A stretch of DNA of 19,265 nucleotides, from assembly GCA_902773045.1 (NCBI GenBank), contig CACYDE010000051.1:1-19265 (forward strand), in the 5' to 3' direction. Of this stretch, positions 7,052 through 14,966 are shown piece by piece. The notes under the pieces were generated by a model, which had not been told where the DNA came from, ran no database searches, and worked only from the letters and a program-made list of their open reading frames with translations. Position 1 is the first letter of the stretch, and each line of letters starts with the position of its first letter. Both the position numbers and the translations under genes were made by a program. This DNA is from an uncultured Ruminococcus sp. (lineage in GTDB: Bacteria; Bacillota; Clostridia; Oscillospirales; Acutalibacteraceae).

Positions 7052-9439
7052 CTTATTATTTAAAACTTTAACGTCGACCCACATAGCGGGACGAACCATA
7101 TTTTTTCCTTTTACTGCCGAGCTTCCGTAAAAATCAACGTCTCCGCCGTAATCCACATCTGCGGCATAGCTCTTGATATTACCAGATGAACGAAGCCACC
7201 ACCACGCTTTTCCGTTTTCGCCGCATAACAAACCTTTGCTCTTGGCGTACTGGGTCGGCTCGGCTGTTCTTGATTCGTTGTCCTTGAAATAGAGTTTAGC
7301 TTCCGAAACGCTCAGAAGAAAGATCTTGTCAAGAGTGATCTTTCCGCTTTCAGTTCCGTAGAAAAGATTTTTCGGGTTGCTGACAGTCGTGGGAATAATA
7401 TAAGCTCGATCGGAAACATCGAAAGCTGTGGAAAGAAAATCTCTGTTGAGCCATCTGCGAATATAGCTGTTGTCCCATGAAATATCTCCGCCGATATTAT
7501 GATAAGCCTTACAGTCGATTCCTTTATTCGTTATGATAAGAGCCTTGTCGTCCTTAACAGTCAAAACACGCCATTCGATCGGCGAGGTTGAGTTTATTGA
7601 GCTTTCAAAATATCTTCCGAATTTAACAATATTAGCTGTAAAGTTATTTTTAATATTACCTTCGGAAATGCTGCGGAACGACTCATGACTCCGCGCAAAG
7701 CTTTCTCTGATAGATTTTTTCTTGTTTTCGTCAAGAAATTCAAGAGAAAGCCATAGACACGGACGCACACAGCTGACGCTGCGGTATTTATCGCTTCCAT
7801 AGCTGTCAACATCGCCGCCGTAGTCTACATCCGCGGCATATCCGTCACGGTTTCCCGATGAACGAAGCCACCACCACGTTCCGCCGTTTTCTCCGACGAA
7901 AGCGCCGTTCTTCTTTGCAAGCTCGGTCGGGACCGCAACTCTCTCTTCATCTGAGCCGAACAGTCTTTGCGCTTCTTCAATACTGAGCAAAAAGACGTTA
8001 TCCGTTGTACCTGCGCCGTTTTCGGTTCTGTAGAAAACGTTTTTATAGTTATTAAGATTTGCCGAAACGATCATCTTCTTTTCCGCGGCTGTGAAAGCCG
8101 TATTGTAGAAGTCACCGTTGAGCCATTCACGAAGATAGGAACTCTTCCAGTCAAAGTTCCCCGGTGAATGATGATATTTTTTTGCGTCAAGTCCCATCTC
8201 GGAAATCAAAAGCACCTTTCCGTTTTCAAGAGAAATTATTTTCCATTTTATCGGGTCTCTTTTTGAGCCCTCGTCAAAAAAGTAACTTCCGAATTCGATG
8301 AATCCGTCTCCTACGGAATAATCCGAAAGCTCTTCATCAATATTTCCGTTAACGGATTTTTCCGTCTCGGCAAGCATCGTTTTCGCAGCATCCGGAGCAG
8401 GAGACTGACGCGGGGGGGCTTCGGGTAATCTGATCTGTTCGTCATGCGGCTCTTCCTGTGTTTTTTCACCATCGGTGGGAACTGTCTGAATTGCGGTCTC
8501 TACAGGCTGCGGCTTCGGAGCATACAAAACCGCATTCAGATCACTTATCAGTTCATCAATAGTTTTATATCGTTTTGCTGCGTCAAATTCACACGCTTTG
8601 AGAATAACCCGGGCAAAACCGGAAGATGCATTTACGGGAGGAGGAAGTTCGCACCCCTCCATACGCTTATCTATCGCCGCCTCAGTTTCAAGCGTATCCT
8701 CAAACGGAAACATCAGATCGTTCATAAGCTGATACAGGCAGATACCGAAAGAATAGATATCAGCCTGACTCGTATAAACGGCATCAACATTTGACTTTGC
8801 AAGATATATCTCCGGAGCGAGATAGCCCGGTGTCCCGGCGAAAGTCCTTGCGGCTCCCGTCTTTTTTGAAATATTGAAATCGCCTAATTTGTATACGCCG
8901 AATTCATCGACAAAGAAATTATCAAGTTTTATGTCACGGTGAATAATGCCCAGACGATGCGCTGCAGAAATTCCCTGACCGATATTAAGCGCAAAATTGA
9001 GGATATTTTTTTCACTATAGTCAAACGTGCGGTTTCTTATCATCGCGGAAACAGGGCTTAAATATTCCATTTTAATGAGATAGTAATAGCCCTCAAATTC
9101 CCCGTTAATGTACAGCTCCTTTATATCCTCTTCTTCGTAGGTTACTATGTAAGGACAATTTCTCAGGCTGTACATTATTTCTGCTTCGGTTTCTGCCGAA
9201 CTCCGTTTGTTTTCGATATAAGCCCTTCTTCTCTCCTCACTGACAAACGGCTTGCCGTCCGAGGTTATGGGTTCGATCTTCAAAGCCGAAACGCTTGTTC
9301 TTCTTGACGTTCTCTGAGCTTCAACCTTAAAAACAGCGCTGAAAGCTCCCGAACCGATTTTTTCCTTTATATACCAATTTTCCCAAAGAGGCTGTTTGAT
9401 CTGGCTTAAAACTTCATTAATAATATCATTTGTGTTCAT
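7049..9439 (-). CDS. Serine/threonine protein kinase with two C-terminal DUF6273 domains
   Basis: Cytosolic Hanks-type kinase; last gene of the FHA-ABC/permease/PP2C/kinase operon, 16 bp after the phosphatase. Numbering from the first ATG (subtract nothing else): glycine-rich loop GSGAFSAV (~29-36), Lys in ALKIE (~54), catalytic HRDIKLDN (~167-174), GTPGYLAPE (~202-210). The magnesium loop reads DFN instead of DFG (~187-189). The kinase fold ends near 305; a Pro/Glu-rich linker follows (~308-375). Two DUF6273-like domains (~380-568 and ~605-793) share WKIISLENGK/WRVLTVKDDK, YLREWLN/YIRRWLN, WWWLRSSGN and YAADVDYGGDVD. No membrane segment is visible, unlike PASTA kinases such as PrkC. I chose ATG 9439 because GAGG lies eight bases upstream; the in-frame TTG six bases earlier is too near that site. 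DUF6273 may be a ligand- or partner-sensing module; this is inference. Confidence 0.93.
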   Translation of the reverse strand: MNTNDIINEVLSQIKQPLWENWYIKEKIGSGAFSAVFKVEAQRTSRRTSVSALKIEPITSDGKPFVSEERRRAYIENKRSSAETEAEIMYSLRNCPYIVTYEEEDIKELYINGEFEGYYYLIKMEYLSPVSAMIRNRTFDYSEKNILNFALNIGQGISAAHRLGIIHRDIKLDNFFVDEFGVYKLGDFNISKKTGAARTFAGTPGYLAPEIYLAKSNVDAVYTSQADIYSFGICLYQLMNDLMFPFEDTLETEAAIDKRMEGCELPPPVNASSGFARVILKACEFDAAKRYKTIDELISDLNAVLYAPKPQPVETAIQTVPTDGEKTQEEPHDEQIRLPEAPPRQSPAPDAAKTMLAETEKSVNGNIDEELSDYSVGDGFIEFGSYFFDEGSKRDPIKWKIISLENGKVLLISEMGLDAKKYHHSPGNFDWKSSYLREWLNGDFYNTAFTAAEKKMIVSANLNNYKNVFYRTENGAGTTDNVFLLSIEEAQRLFGSDEERVAVPTELAKKNGAFVGENGGTWWWLRSSGNRDGYAADVDYGGDVDSYGSDKYRSVSCVRPCLWLSLEFLDENKKKSIRESFARSHESFRSISEGNIKNNFTANIVKFGRYFESSINSTSPIEWRVLTVKDDKALIITNKGIDCKAYHNIGGDISWDNSYIRRWLNRDFLSTAFDVSDRAYIIPTTVSNPKNLFYGTESGKITLDKIFLLSVSEAKLYFKDNESRTAEPTQYAKSKGLLCGENGKAWWWLRSSGNIKSYAADVDYGGDVDFYGSSAVKGKNMVRPAMWVDVKVLNNK
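7121..7206 (-). repeat. DNA-level internal repeat encoding the DUF6273 end motif (copy 2)
   Basis: This 86-base segment of the kinase gene is roughly 77% identical, without gaps, to 7793-7878. It ends in an identical 22-base run that encodes WWWLRSS. The two copies encode the WWWLRSSGN...YAADVDYGGDVD..YGS signature of each DUF6273 domain. This shows that the two domains arose by duplication or were kept similar by conversion. Confidence 0.7.
7793..7878 (-). repeat. DNA-level internal repeat encoding the DUF6273 end motif (copy 1)
   Basis: Partner of 7121-7206, 672 bp apart, in the same orientation within the kinase gene. It encodes the matching signature of the first DUF6273 domain. Confidence 0.7.
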
Positions 9440-9455
9440 TTGCAAAACCTCAGAT

Positions 9456-10307
9456 CTAAATCTGTATCACAATACACGTTACATTGTCGTATCCGCCATT
9501 CTCGACAGCTTGTCTGACAAGTGCATCGGCAGGATTTTCATGACCTTCTCCAAGAATATTTTCTATCTCTTCATCGGTACACATATCCGTCAGACCGTCG
9601 CTGCAGATAAGGATCGACATCGGCTCTGTTTTATACGGTCCGGAACTGACAGAATGAGGTCCGATCCCCCGGGAATCAACCCCGAGGAAAGATGTTATAG
9701 TGTGAATATCCGGGCTGTTCATGGCCTCTTCTTCGGTGTAGATATTCGCTTTTAGTTTTTTCATCGCAAGCGTCTGATCTTCGGTCATCTGAGTCAGAAC
9801 ATCGTCGTAGTAAATGTAAACGCGGCTGTCACCTATGTTGTAGAGATTGATATTCTCTTCGTCAACAGTCACCATAGCCAATGTGCTTCCGCTCTGATTG
9901 GCGCCGCGCTGTCTCACCATTTCACAGATCTCGTTGTTTGCTGCGACGCAGTAGTTGTCCACTGTATCATGGAGTTCCTCCTGTGAAGCCTCTATGATCT
10001 TATCCCGGTAGCGATTCAGTATCTCAACGGATATCGCCGAAGCCTCCTCACCGTAATCTTCTCCGCCCATTCCGTCACAAACGGCAAATATACGTCTCTT
10101 GTCAAGGATTATGCTTCCGAACTTGAACTCGTTCTCTTCTTTTCTTGTTCCGAGCTCATCAACGAAGAAATCATCTTCGTTGTGCTCTCTGACCGATCCG
10201 ACATCGGTCGAAACGAAAACTTTGAGAACTCTCGTTCCCGACGTCTTTTCTTCCTTTTTGTTTTTGGGATCAGAATCCTTCTTTAAATATTTCAAAAGAC
10301 CGTCCAT
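9456..10307 (-). CDS. PP2C-family serine/threonine phosphatase
   Basis: Metal-dependent phosphatase of the PrpC/Stp type, expected to reverse phosphorylation by the kinase encoded next. All core motifs are present: REHNEDDFF (40-48), DGMGG (78-82) with metal ligand D78, GSTL (140-143), GDSR (159-162), SDGLTD (236-241) with D237, and GGYDNVT (271-277) with D274. The 283 residues exceed PrpC (~254) by a basic/acidic N-terminal extension of ~25 residues (LLKYLKKDSDPKNKKEEK), which may mediate a protein contact. There is no membrane segment. The ATG has GAGG six bases upstream. It lies 12 bp after the permease gene and 16 bp before the kinase gene, so it is cotranscribed with both. Confidence 0.95.
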   Translation of the reverse strand: MDGLLKYLKKDSDPKNKKEEKTSGTRVLKVFVSTDVGSVREHNEDDFFVDELGTRKEENEFKFGSIILDKRRIFAVCDGMGGEDYGEEASAISVEILNRYRDKIIEASQEELHDTVDNYCVAANNEICEMVRQRGANQSGSTLAMVTVDEENINLYNIGDSRVYIYYDDVLTQMTEDQTLAMKKLKANIYTEEEAMNSPDIHTITSFLGVDSRGIGPHSVSSGPYKTEPMSILICSDGLTDMCTDEEIENILGEGHENPADALVRQAVENGGYDNVTCIVIQI

Positions 10308-10319
10308 AATCTACCTCTT

Positions 10320-11156
10320 TTAAGAATCTCTGTTACGGATTTTAAGACTGAGCGTGCTGATGAGGATGCAGGCACATGCTATAATAAGTATATATCCCCA
10401 TGCGGATCCGAGATTTGCTGTTGTTGCTTCATAAGCCGACTCGGCTTCATGTTCTATCAGACTTTCAAGACTCGGCTCTTCCTTAACGATCCTCAAAGTC
10501 AGATCATTGATATTTCCTATACTTCCCAGCGCAGACATGCCCCACTTACTGTAGGTCACATAAGCGACTTTCTCCGACCAGCCGCTGAGTTCAAACAAAA
10601 CTCCGCTCATTACAAGCTGGAGAATAAGAACAAACGGCATTGCCGTCATGGCAACATTCGGGTTTCCGGAAACGGAGGATATCATGATACCCATGATATC
10701 AGAACCCCATATAATCAGAAAAAGCGTGATAAAGTATTCGATCACGGCATGATCGAAAATCACTCCGTCCTTCGGAAAATCAACGAATACATAACATATA
10801 GCTACAAGTATCGCTGTCTGTGCAAGACATACAAAGAGATCAAAAATCACATGAGACATGACGTAAGCGCTGATATGAAGTCCCGAACGGTACTCGCTTG
10901 TTATCGTATCGTGCTCTTTACATATCGACTGGATCGAGTTAAAGATACCTATCCATATTGCGGCAGAAATTATTGCGAAGAATCCCGACTTTGTGGACTC
11001 ATAGGTATCAAACATTCCGTCGCCTACAATGGCGCAGACGAGAAGAGATATTACCGCAGCAATAATTATAAACTTCCAATCCTTCTGATTCAGAAAAAGA
11101 CGTCCGTTTTTTCTTATATAAACTATAGTTTGCTTTAATCTTGATGTCTTATGCAT
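10320..11156 (-). CDS. ABC-2 type transporter permease (ABCG-like)
   Basis: A 278-residue integral membrane protein with about six hydrophobic segments (~29-45, 58-78, 97-120, 133-155, 165-188, 253-272) and the ABC2_membrane layout: a basic cytosolic N-terminus, a YRSG-like element (89-92), and a longer outside loop before the last helix (~200-250). It would form the channel for the FHA-ABC ATPase encoded immediately upstream (two bases between stop and start, ribosome site AAGGAGAGG inside the upstream gene). A homodimer of this half-size permease with two ATPase subunits is the likely complex. The substrate is unknown; ABC-2 systems usually export lipids, polysaccharides, peptides or drugs. 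Confidence 0.88.
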   Translation of the reverse strand: MHKTSRLKQTIVYIRKNGRLFLNQKDWKFIIIAAVISLLVCAIVGDGMFDTYESTKSGFFAIISAAIWIGIFNSIQSICKEHDTITSEYRSGLHISAYVMSHVIFDLFVCLAQTAILVAICYVFVDFPKDGVIFDHAVIEYFITLFLIIWGSDIMGIMISSVSGNPNVAMTAMPFVLILQLVMSGVLFELSGWSEKVAYVTYSKWGMSALGSIGNINDLTLRIVKEEPSLESLIEHEAESAYEATTANLGSAWGYILIIACACILISTLSLKIRNRDS

Positions 11157-11158
11157 GA

Positions 11159-12715
11159 TCAGCCTCTCCTTGTCTTTTCAAATTTGTCAATAAATTCATC
11201 GGCACGACCCTTGCCGCCTTCGTAATTTATTTCCATAACAATATCGCTCAGCTTCTGAACTCCGAAGAATGAGTAGGCATTCTGAACGTCGCCGTAATAA
11301 GCAAGCCGTCCGACCTCGTCACGCTGACTTTTCGCAAGAACGATAACCTTCGTGAACATGCTTGCAGCATCATCAGGCGAATGGGAAATAACCATAACAA
11401 CGCCACCCGTCTCCGTACAGGATTTCAGGTTGCCCATCAGATCCACGCGCGTCGCATAGTCCATTCCGGAGTCAGGCTCGTCAAGAACAAAGACCTCCTG
11501 ATCTCCGATAGCCTGGATAGCGACTTCCACTCTCTTTTTCTGACCGCCGCTGAGGTTTTTGATGAGATTGTTGGTGAGACTTGTGAGCATCATTCTCTTG
11601 ATGATGTCCTCAACTCTCTTCTTTATTTCATCTTTTGAATACTCGCCCAAAAGCTTGATATTTGCGGCGTCCATAATAGTATTGTATACCGTATCGTTGT
11701 CTCTTGTTGTCGAGAACTGCGGAACAAGACCGATCTTATGCTTAAGCATTTTAAAATTCCTGTAAAGATCCATGTTATCAAACATGATCTGACCGTTGAA
11801 GCTTCCCGAACGCTTGATACTTCCCATCAAAGACTTGATGAACGTCGTTTTTCCTGCGCCCGCACCTCCGAGGATCAGGACAAAATCGCCCGATTCAACA
11901 TCAAGATTAATATTCGAAAGAAGAGTCTTCTTTCCGAGGGAATTAAACTTCCGAACCTTGACTTCATTGATGTTAACGCCCATGACAACCGAACGTTTCG
12001 AATAATCCTGCTTTTCAACATTTATATGAACTTCGTTGAAAATTATTTCATTTCCGAGATAAATAAGTGTTGTGTTCGCTATATTTATAACGTCAAAAAC
12101 ATTAAGAGGATAGCTGTTCTGGATAACATTTCTGTTGACAGCAAGTCCATTCACGCTTCCGCAGTCGGAAACTACCCATCGGTCATCGGCACGGTTGAGA
12201 ACGGCATGATTTCTTGACGCCATAAAGTCCGTCAGTGAGATTCCGTCGGTAATATTTCTTCCGATCTTCACCATGTTTTTGTCATAAAGATCATAGCGGT
12301 GCCATGTTTCATTGACGGAAAATTTTGTGCTGTAAACCAAAACAACTGCGTCCGAACGCGGATTCATGAGATTGTCGCAGTCGATCCGGAGAATATCTCC
12401 GTCAGTCAGTTTGACAGCGCGAGTTCCTCTGTCATTCAGCTTTTCCAGCTTCACTCCGTTGTAAAAAGTTCCGTTGAGACTGTTGTTATCTCTGTAATAA
12501 TAGACTCCCTCCGAGTCTTCATAGATAAACTGACCGTGATTTCTTGAAACGATCCCCGAACCAAGAGCGATATCATTTACGACGTCAGCCGAAACGCGTC
12601 CCAAAGTCATATTTCCCTGAAGAGGAATAACTTTAACTTTTTTTCCTCTTTCAAGAACCAGAAGTGTCGCCGGCTTCGGAGGAAGCGGACGATAATAAAT
12701 TGTTTGATTATTCAT
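11159..12715 (-). CDS. ABC transporter ATPase with two N-terminal FHA domains
   Basis: First gene of the phospho-signalling transporter operon; 518 residues. FHA1 (~28-115) has GR (39-40), SRNH (57-60) and NSLNGT (78-83); FHA2 (~145-220) has GR (152-153), SRNH (167-170) and SVNG (187-190). These are the residues that bind phosphothreonine in FHA domains. The ABC domain (~250-480) is complete: Walker A GGAGAGKTT (283-291), Q-loop Q333, signature LSGGQ (388-392), Walker B VFVLDE (408-413), D-loop SGMD and switch H445. The order FHA-FHA-ABC is that of mycobacterial Rv1747, which in addition carries its permease in the same chain. I chose ATG 12715 (GGGA five bases upstream); a TTG 24 codons earlier has no ribosome site and would add a hydrophobic, non-FHA tail. 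Confidence 0.93.
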   Translation of the reverse strand: MNNQTIYYRPLPPKPATLLVLERGKKVKVIPLQGNMTLGRVSADVVNDIALGSGIVSRNHGQFIYEDSEGVYYYRDNNSLNGTFYNGVKLEKLNDRGTRAVKLTDGDILRIDCDNLMNPRSDAVVLVYSTKFSVNETWHRYDLYDKNMVKIGRNITDGISLTDFMASRNHAVLNRADDRWVVSDCGSVNGLAVNRNVIQNSYPLNVFDVINIANTTLIYLGNEIIFNEVHINVEKQDYSKRSVVMGVNINEVKVRKFNSLGKKTLLSNINLDVESGDFVLILGGAGAGKTTFIKSLMGSIKRSGSFNGQIMFDNMDLYRNFKMLKHKIGLVPQFSTTRDNDTVYNTIMDAANIKLLGEYSKDEIKKRVEDIIKRMMLTSLTNNLIKNLSGGQKKRVEVAIQAIGDQEVFVLDEPDSGMDYATRVDLMGNLKSCTETGGVVMVISHSPDDAASMFTKVIVLAKSQRDEVGRLAYYGDVQNAYSFFGVQKLSDIVMEINYEGGKGRADEFIDKFEKTRRG

Positions 12716-13106
12716 TTTTTCCCGATAACTCCTTAAAATAAAATAAACAGCAATTCCCGATAGGGGAAATTTGCCGGTGATAATCAAAAAATAAGATCGA
12801 CCGTCAGCAGCTTATGCCGCAAAAACGGAAAAACCTTAGCCGTACATGCTGCATAACTTTCTCACGGCAATACGATCCACAAAAACAAATATTTTTTCGG
12901 AAGATCCCAATGACCGCAAATATAAAAAGTTTCATAACACCGTATATCATTTTAAACCCGAATAAATATTTTTACTATCTTTGGCGCAAGATACGATATA
13001 ACCGAATCATTGTTCTGAATTTTTAAATAGTATCCGTTTAATGTCTTTTACAGAAATAAGTATTGTATTTAAAAATCACCATAAAACAACATAAACAGCT
13101 AAATTT
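12716..13106 (-). other. Long AT-rich leader of the FHA-ABC operon with a foldback element
   Basis: No credible gene lies here. If transcription starts at the promoter at 13107-13136, the first gene of the operon has a leader of about 385 bases. Within it, about 12795-12875 can fold back: on the minus strand GATCG pairs with CGATC, CCGT with ACGG, TTATGC with GCATAA (or, as an alternative, GCAGC with GCTGC), and an inner ACGG with CCGT. A second small hairpin (ATTTCCCC/GGGAAT) sits ~35 bases before the start codon. I do not recognise a known riboswitch class. Confidence 0.45.
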
Positions 13107-13136
13107 ATTATAAAACATTTTTATATATAATGTCAA
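13107..13136 (-). promoter_or_regulatory. Consensus sigma-A promoter for the FHA-ABC/kinase operon
   Basis: On the minus strand TTGACA (13131-13136) and TATAAT (13107-13112), both perfect, are separated by 18 bp. The start would be near 13100. The nearest downstream gene on that strand is the FHA-ABC ATPase. It lies after the terminator hairpin of the upstream glycosyltransferase operon, so the kinase operon appears to be expressed in vegetative cells independently of both neighbours. Confidence 0.75.
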
Positions 13137-13170
13137 TAGTGTATTTAAAATTGTGCAAAAACCAAGTCAA

Positions 13171-13204
13171 ATGCGGTTCTCTGAAAACGATCAGAGAACC
13201 GCAT
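13171..13204 (-). terminator. Strong hairpin terminator after the glycosyltransferase operon
   Basis: ATGCGGTTCTCTGA (13171-13184) and TCAGAGAACCGCAT (13191-13204) are perfect inverted repeats of 14 bp with a six-base loop. On the minus strand the hairpin is followed by TTGACTTGGTTTTTG, a T run that begins about nine bases later than in a textbook terminator. It lies ~80 bp after the stop of the last glycosyltransferase gene and ~35 bp before the sigma-A promoter of the next operon, the position expected for a terminator. Confidence 0.75.
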
Positions 13205-13285
13205 ATCGTGAAGGCTGCCGTAAAACTGCTGACAGTTTTTCTCAACAAGCCCTTTATATCATTTATATTTTTAAACTATATTTCA

Positions 13286-14875
13286 TTAACCGCCTATCAG
13301 AATATAAACAAGTGTTGAGAAGAGTCCGAAAGCTGCAGTCAATCCGGAAACAGAATACTTCATAACTTTCAGAAGAGTTTCATTTTCCCGGTAATCCGAC
13401 TTTATCTGTTCGTATCCCATGCCTATAAACATAGCGCCCAGAACGATCGAAGGAGTGACGTAACGTATATCCATCGAACACGTATGAGGGAAATCAAAGA
13501 CAAATTTTATAAAGTATCCCAAAAGCACGATATCGAAAAATACAAAGAAAATTTTCTCCACTCTGTCAAGATATGCGCTCTTCCTCACTGTGCAGTAAAT
13601 CATTCCAACAATTGAAAGAAGTATCATTATTATATTTACAAAGAGGAGGATCTTACAGAGACTAACCACAAAATCTCCGGAATCCGAATAATTATATTCT
13701 CCGAACAGCGAGGTTTTTATCAAGGAAACGAACGGGTTATACTCAAAATATTCATCACCGTTAGCGATCTTGTTCAGAAAAGGATTTCTGAACGGGTGAT
13801 CCGCCATTCCGAACAGCCTCTCACCAACGCTTCTGAAACCGATATATTGATCCGACGTATCGGAAAGTCTCGGAACATATACAAGCGGCATTTTATATTT
13901 TATCGCATTTCTGACAGGGAACCAAAGTCCCAGCGGCAGACATACGCCTGCGAACGCCGCATACTGACCGATTTTTGAATATATTTTTTTCTTTTCGTAA
14001 AAAAGCTTTTCCGCAAACAGCAGCGCGATCGGAAAAGCAGTCAAAGCTGCGGAGACCTTCGTCATCATGCCGAGTCCCAAGTATAAAGCGATGAACAGTA
14101 TATTCTTCATCGTTGATTCTTTGTACCACACGATTGCGGCATAAACCGAAAGCAGCATGAAGAGAATGGAAAGAATATCATTATTTATGCTTCCGGAAAG
14201 TATAATAAAAGTTGGGTGAAATGCAATTATCGAAAGAGCGATAACCTTCCCCGAATTATTCAGATTGACCTTTGAAAAAATTCTTTCGGAAACAAGCATG
14301 CAGCATGTCGAGTAGAAAAGCGGAAGAAACATCAAACTTCCGATCGCACGTGTATAACTCATTCCGAATGTCGTCAGAATGCGCATCCATAAAGCTTCGA
14401 TGAAATGATTGAGCGGAGGCTGATAGAACTGAGCCTTCGTCACCGGATCAAAATCCGGAAGCTTATAACCGTTGTTGTAAAAATGTTCGATATATGCCGA
14501 ATGACCCACTTCACCGCCAAACTTATAGACGTCGTGCTGGCGGACTCTCACCGTTTCCGAAAGAGGGGTATACAGAACATAGTTAAGTCTTATCAAAAAA
14601 CCCGCAAGCAGAATGATATACACTGCATTCCGAGAGTTAAGCTTTTTGTTTATATAAAGATAAACGACCACTCCGCAGACAGCCATCAAACCAAACATCG
14701 GGAAAGCGTATCCCCCGAGATCTTTGGATTTATCGAATGCAACAGTGGAAATCATGCACAGCACAGCGCTGAGCATGACGCATATTCTTATTTTCGACGA
14801 ATCCTCATTGGTTGTTTCACCGAGAGAATTCATCGGTTTTTGTGAACTATTTATTTTTTTTGATACATTGTTCAT
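13286..14875 (-). CDS. GT39-like membrane glycosyltransferase (paralogue 2)
   Basis: A 529-residue protein with about a dozen membrane segments and the layout of GT-C glycosyltransferases of the PMT/ArnT (GT39) type, which transfer a sugar from a polyprenyl-phosphate donor on the outer face of the membrane. The first outside loop holds RQHDV (112-116, D115 the candidate catalytic base) and LPDFDP...QFYQPPLNHF (139-158), typical of the family. It is roughly 60% identical through its core to the neighbour at 14967-16565, so the two arose by tandem duplication. It is the last gene of the operon, 91 bp after its paralogue. The acceptor (glycan or protein) cannot be told. The ATG has AAGGG about nine bases upstream. 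Confidence 0.85.
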   Translation of the reverse strand: MNNVSKKINSSQKPMNSLGETTNEDSSKIRICVMLSAVLCMISTVAFDKSKDLGGYAFPMFGLMAVCGVVVYLYINKKLNSRNAVYIILLAGFLIRLNYVLYTPLSETVRVRQHDVYKFGGEVGHSAYIEHFYNNGYKLPDFDPVTKAQFYQPPLNHFIEALWMRILTTFGMSYTRAIGSLMFLPLFYSTCCMLVSERIFSKVNLNNSGKVIALSIIAFHPTFIILSGSINNDILSILFMLLSVYAAIVWYKESTMKNILFIALYLGLGMMTKVSAALTAFPIALLFAEKLFYEKKKIYSKIGQYAAFAGVCLPLGLWFPVRNAIKYKMPLVYVPRLSDTSDQYIGFRSVGERLFGMADHPFRNPFLNKIANGDEYFEYNPFVSLIKTSLFGEYNYSDSGDFVVSLCKILLFVNIIMILLSIVGMIYCTVRKSAYLDRVEKIFFVFFDIVLLGYFIKFVFDFPHTCSMDIRYVTPSIVLGAMFIGMGYEQIKSDYRENETLLKVMKYSVSGLTAAFGLFSTLVYILIGG

Positions 14876-14966
14876 TTTAATCAGCCCTTATTTTTATCAT
14901 CGCTAAAGAGCGTTTCTTTTTAACAATAATACACAGCCTGAATTTTTCTATCAATTCAGGTTAAAA
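14876..14966 (-). other. 91-bp gap between the two glycosyltransferase genes with an 8-bp hairpin
   Basis: CCTGAATT (14937-14944) and AATTCAGG (14953-14960) are perfect inverted repeats around an eight-base loop, just after the stop of the first glycosyltransferase gene. No T run follows on the minus strand, so full termination is unlikely; the hairpin may protect the 3' end of the upstream message or weaken expression of the second gene. A CGCT-AAAG-AGCG mini-hairpin lies at 14901-14912. Confidence 0.4.

Noticed and set aside
6867..7130. Small plus-strand gene with AAAGGAG and TTG start over repeat copy A
   Set aside because: The frame runs on into the antisense of the kinase gene, and copy B ends at a different point; conservation is limited to the repeat, so I annotate the repeat and not a gene.
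12716..12787. N-terminal extension of the FHA-ABC ATPase from a TTG at 12787
   Set aside because: No ribosome site precedes it, the extra residues do not resemble FHA sequence, and the ATG at 12715 has a plausible GGGA site.
12795..12875. Known riboswitch (such as c-di-GMP-I) in the FHA-ABC leader
   Set aside because: The foldback lacks the conserved core bases of the classes I can recall; only the general structure potential is reported.
13222..13239. Second small hairpin AAAACTG-CTGA-CAGTTTT after the glycosyltransferase genes
   Set aside because: It is AT-rich and short, and the adjacent 14-bp hairpin explains termination better.
13796..14129. Short open frames inside the glycosyltransferase gene
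   Set aside because: They are out-of-frame or antisense shadows of a clear membrane-protein gene.
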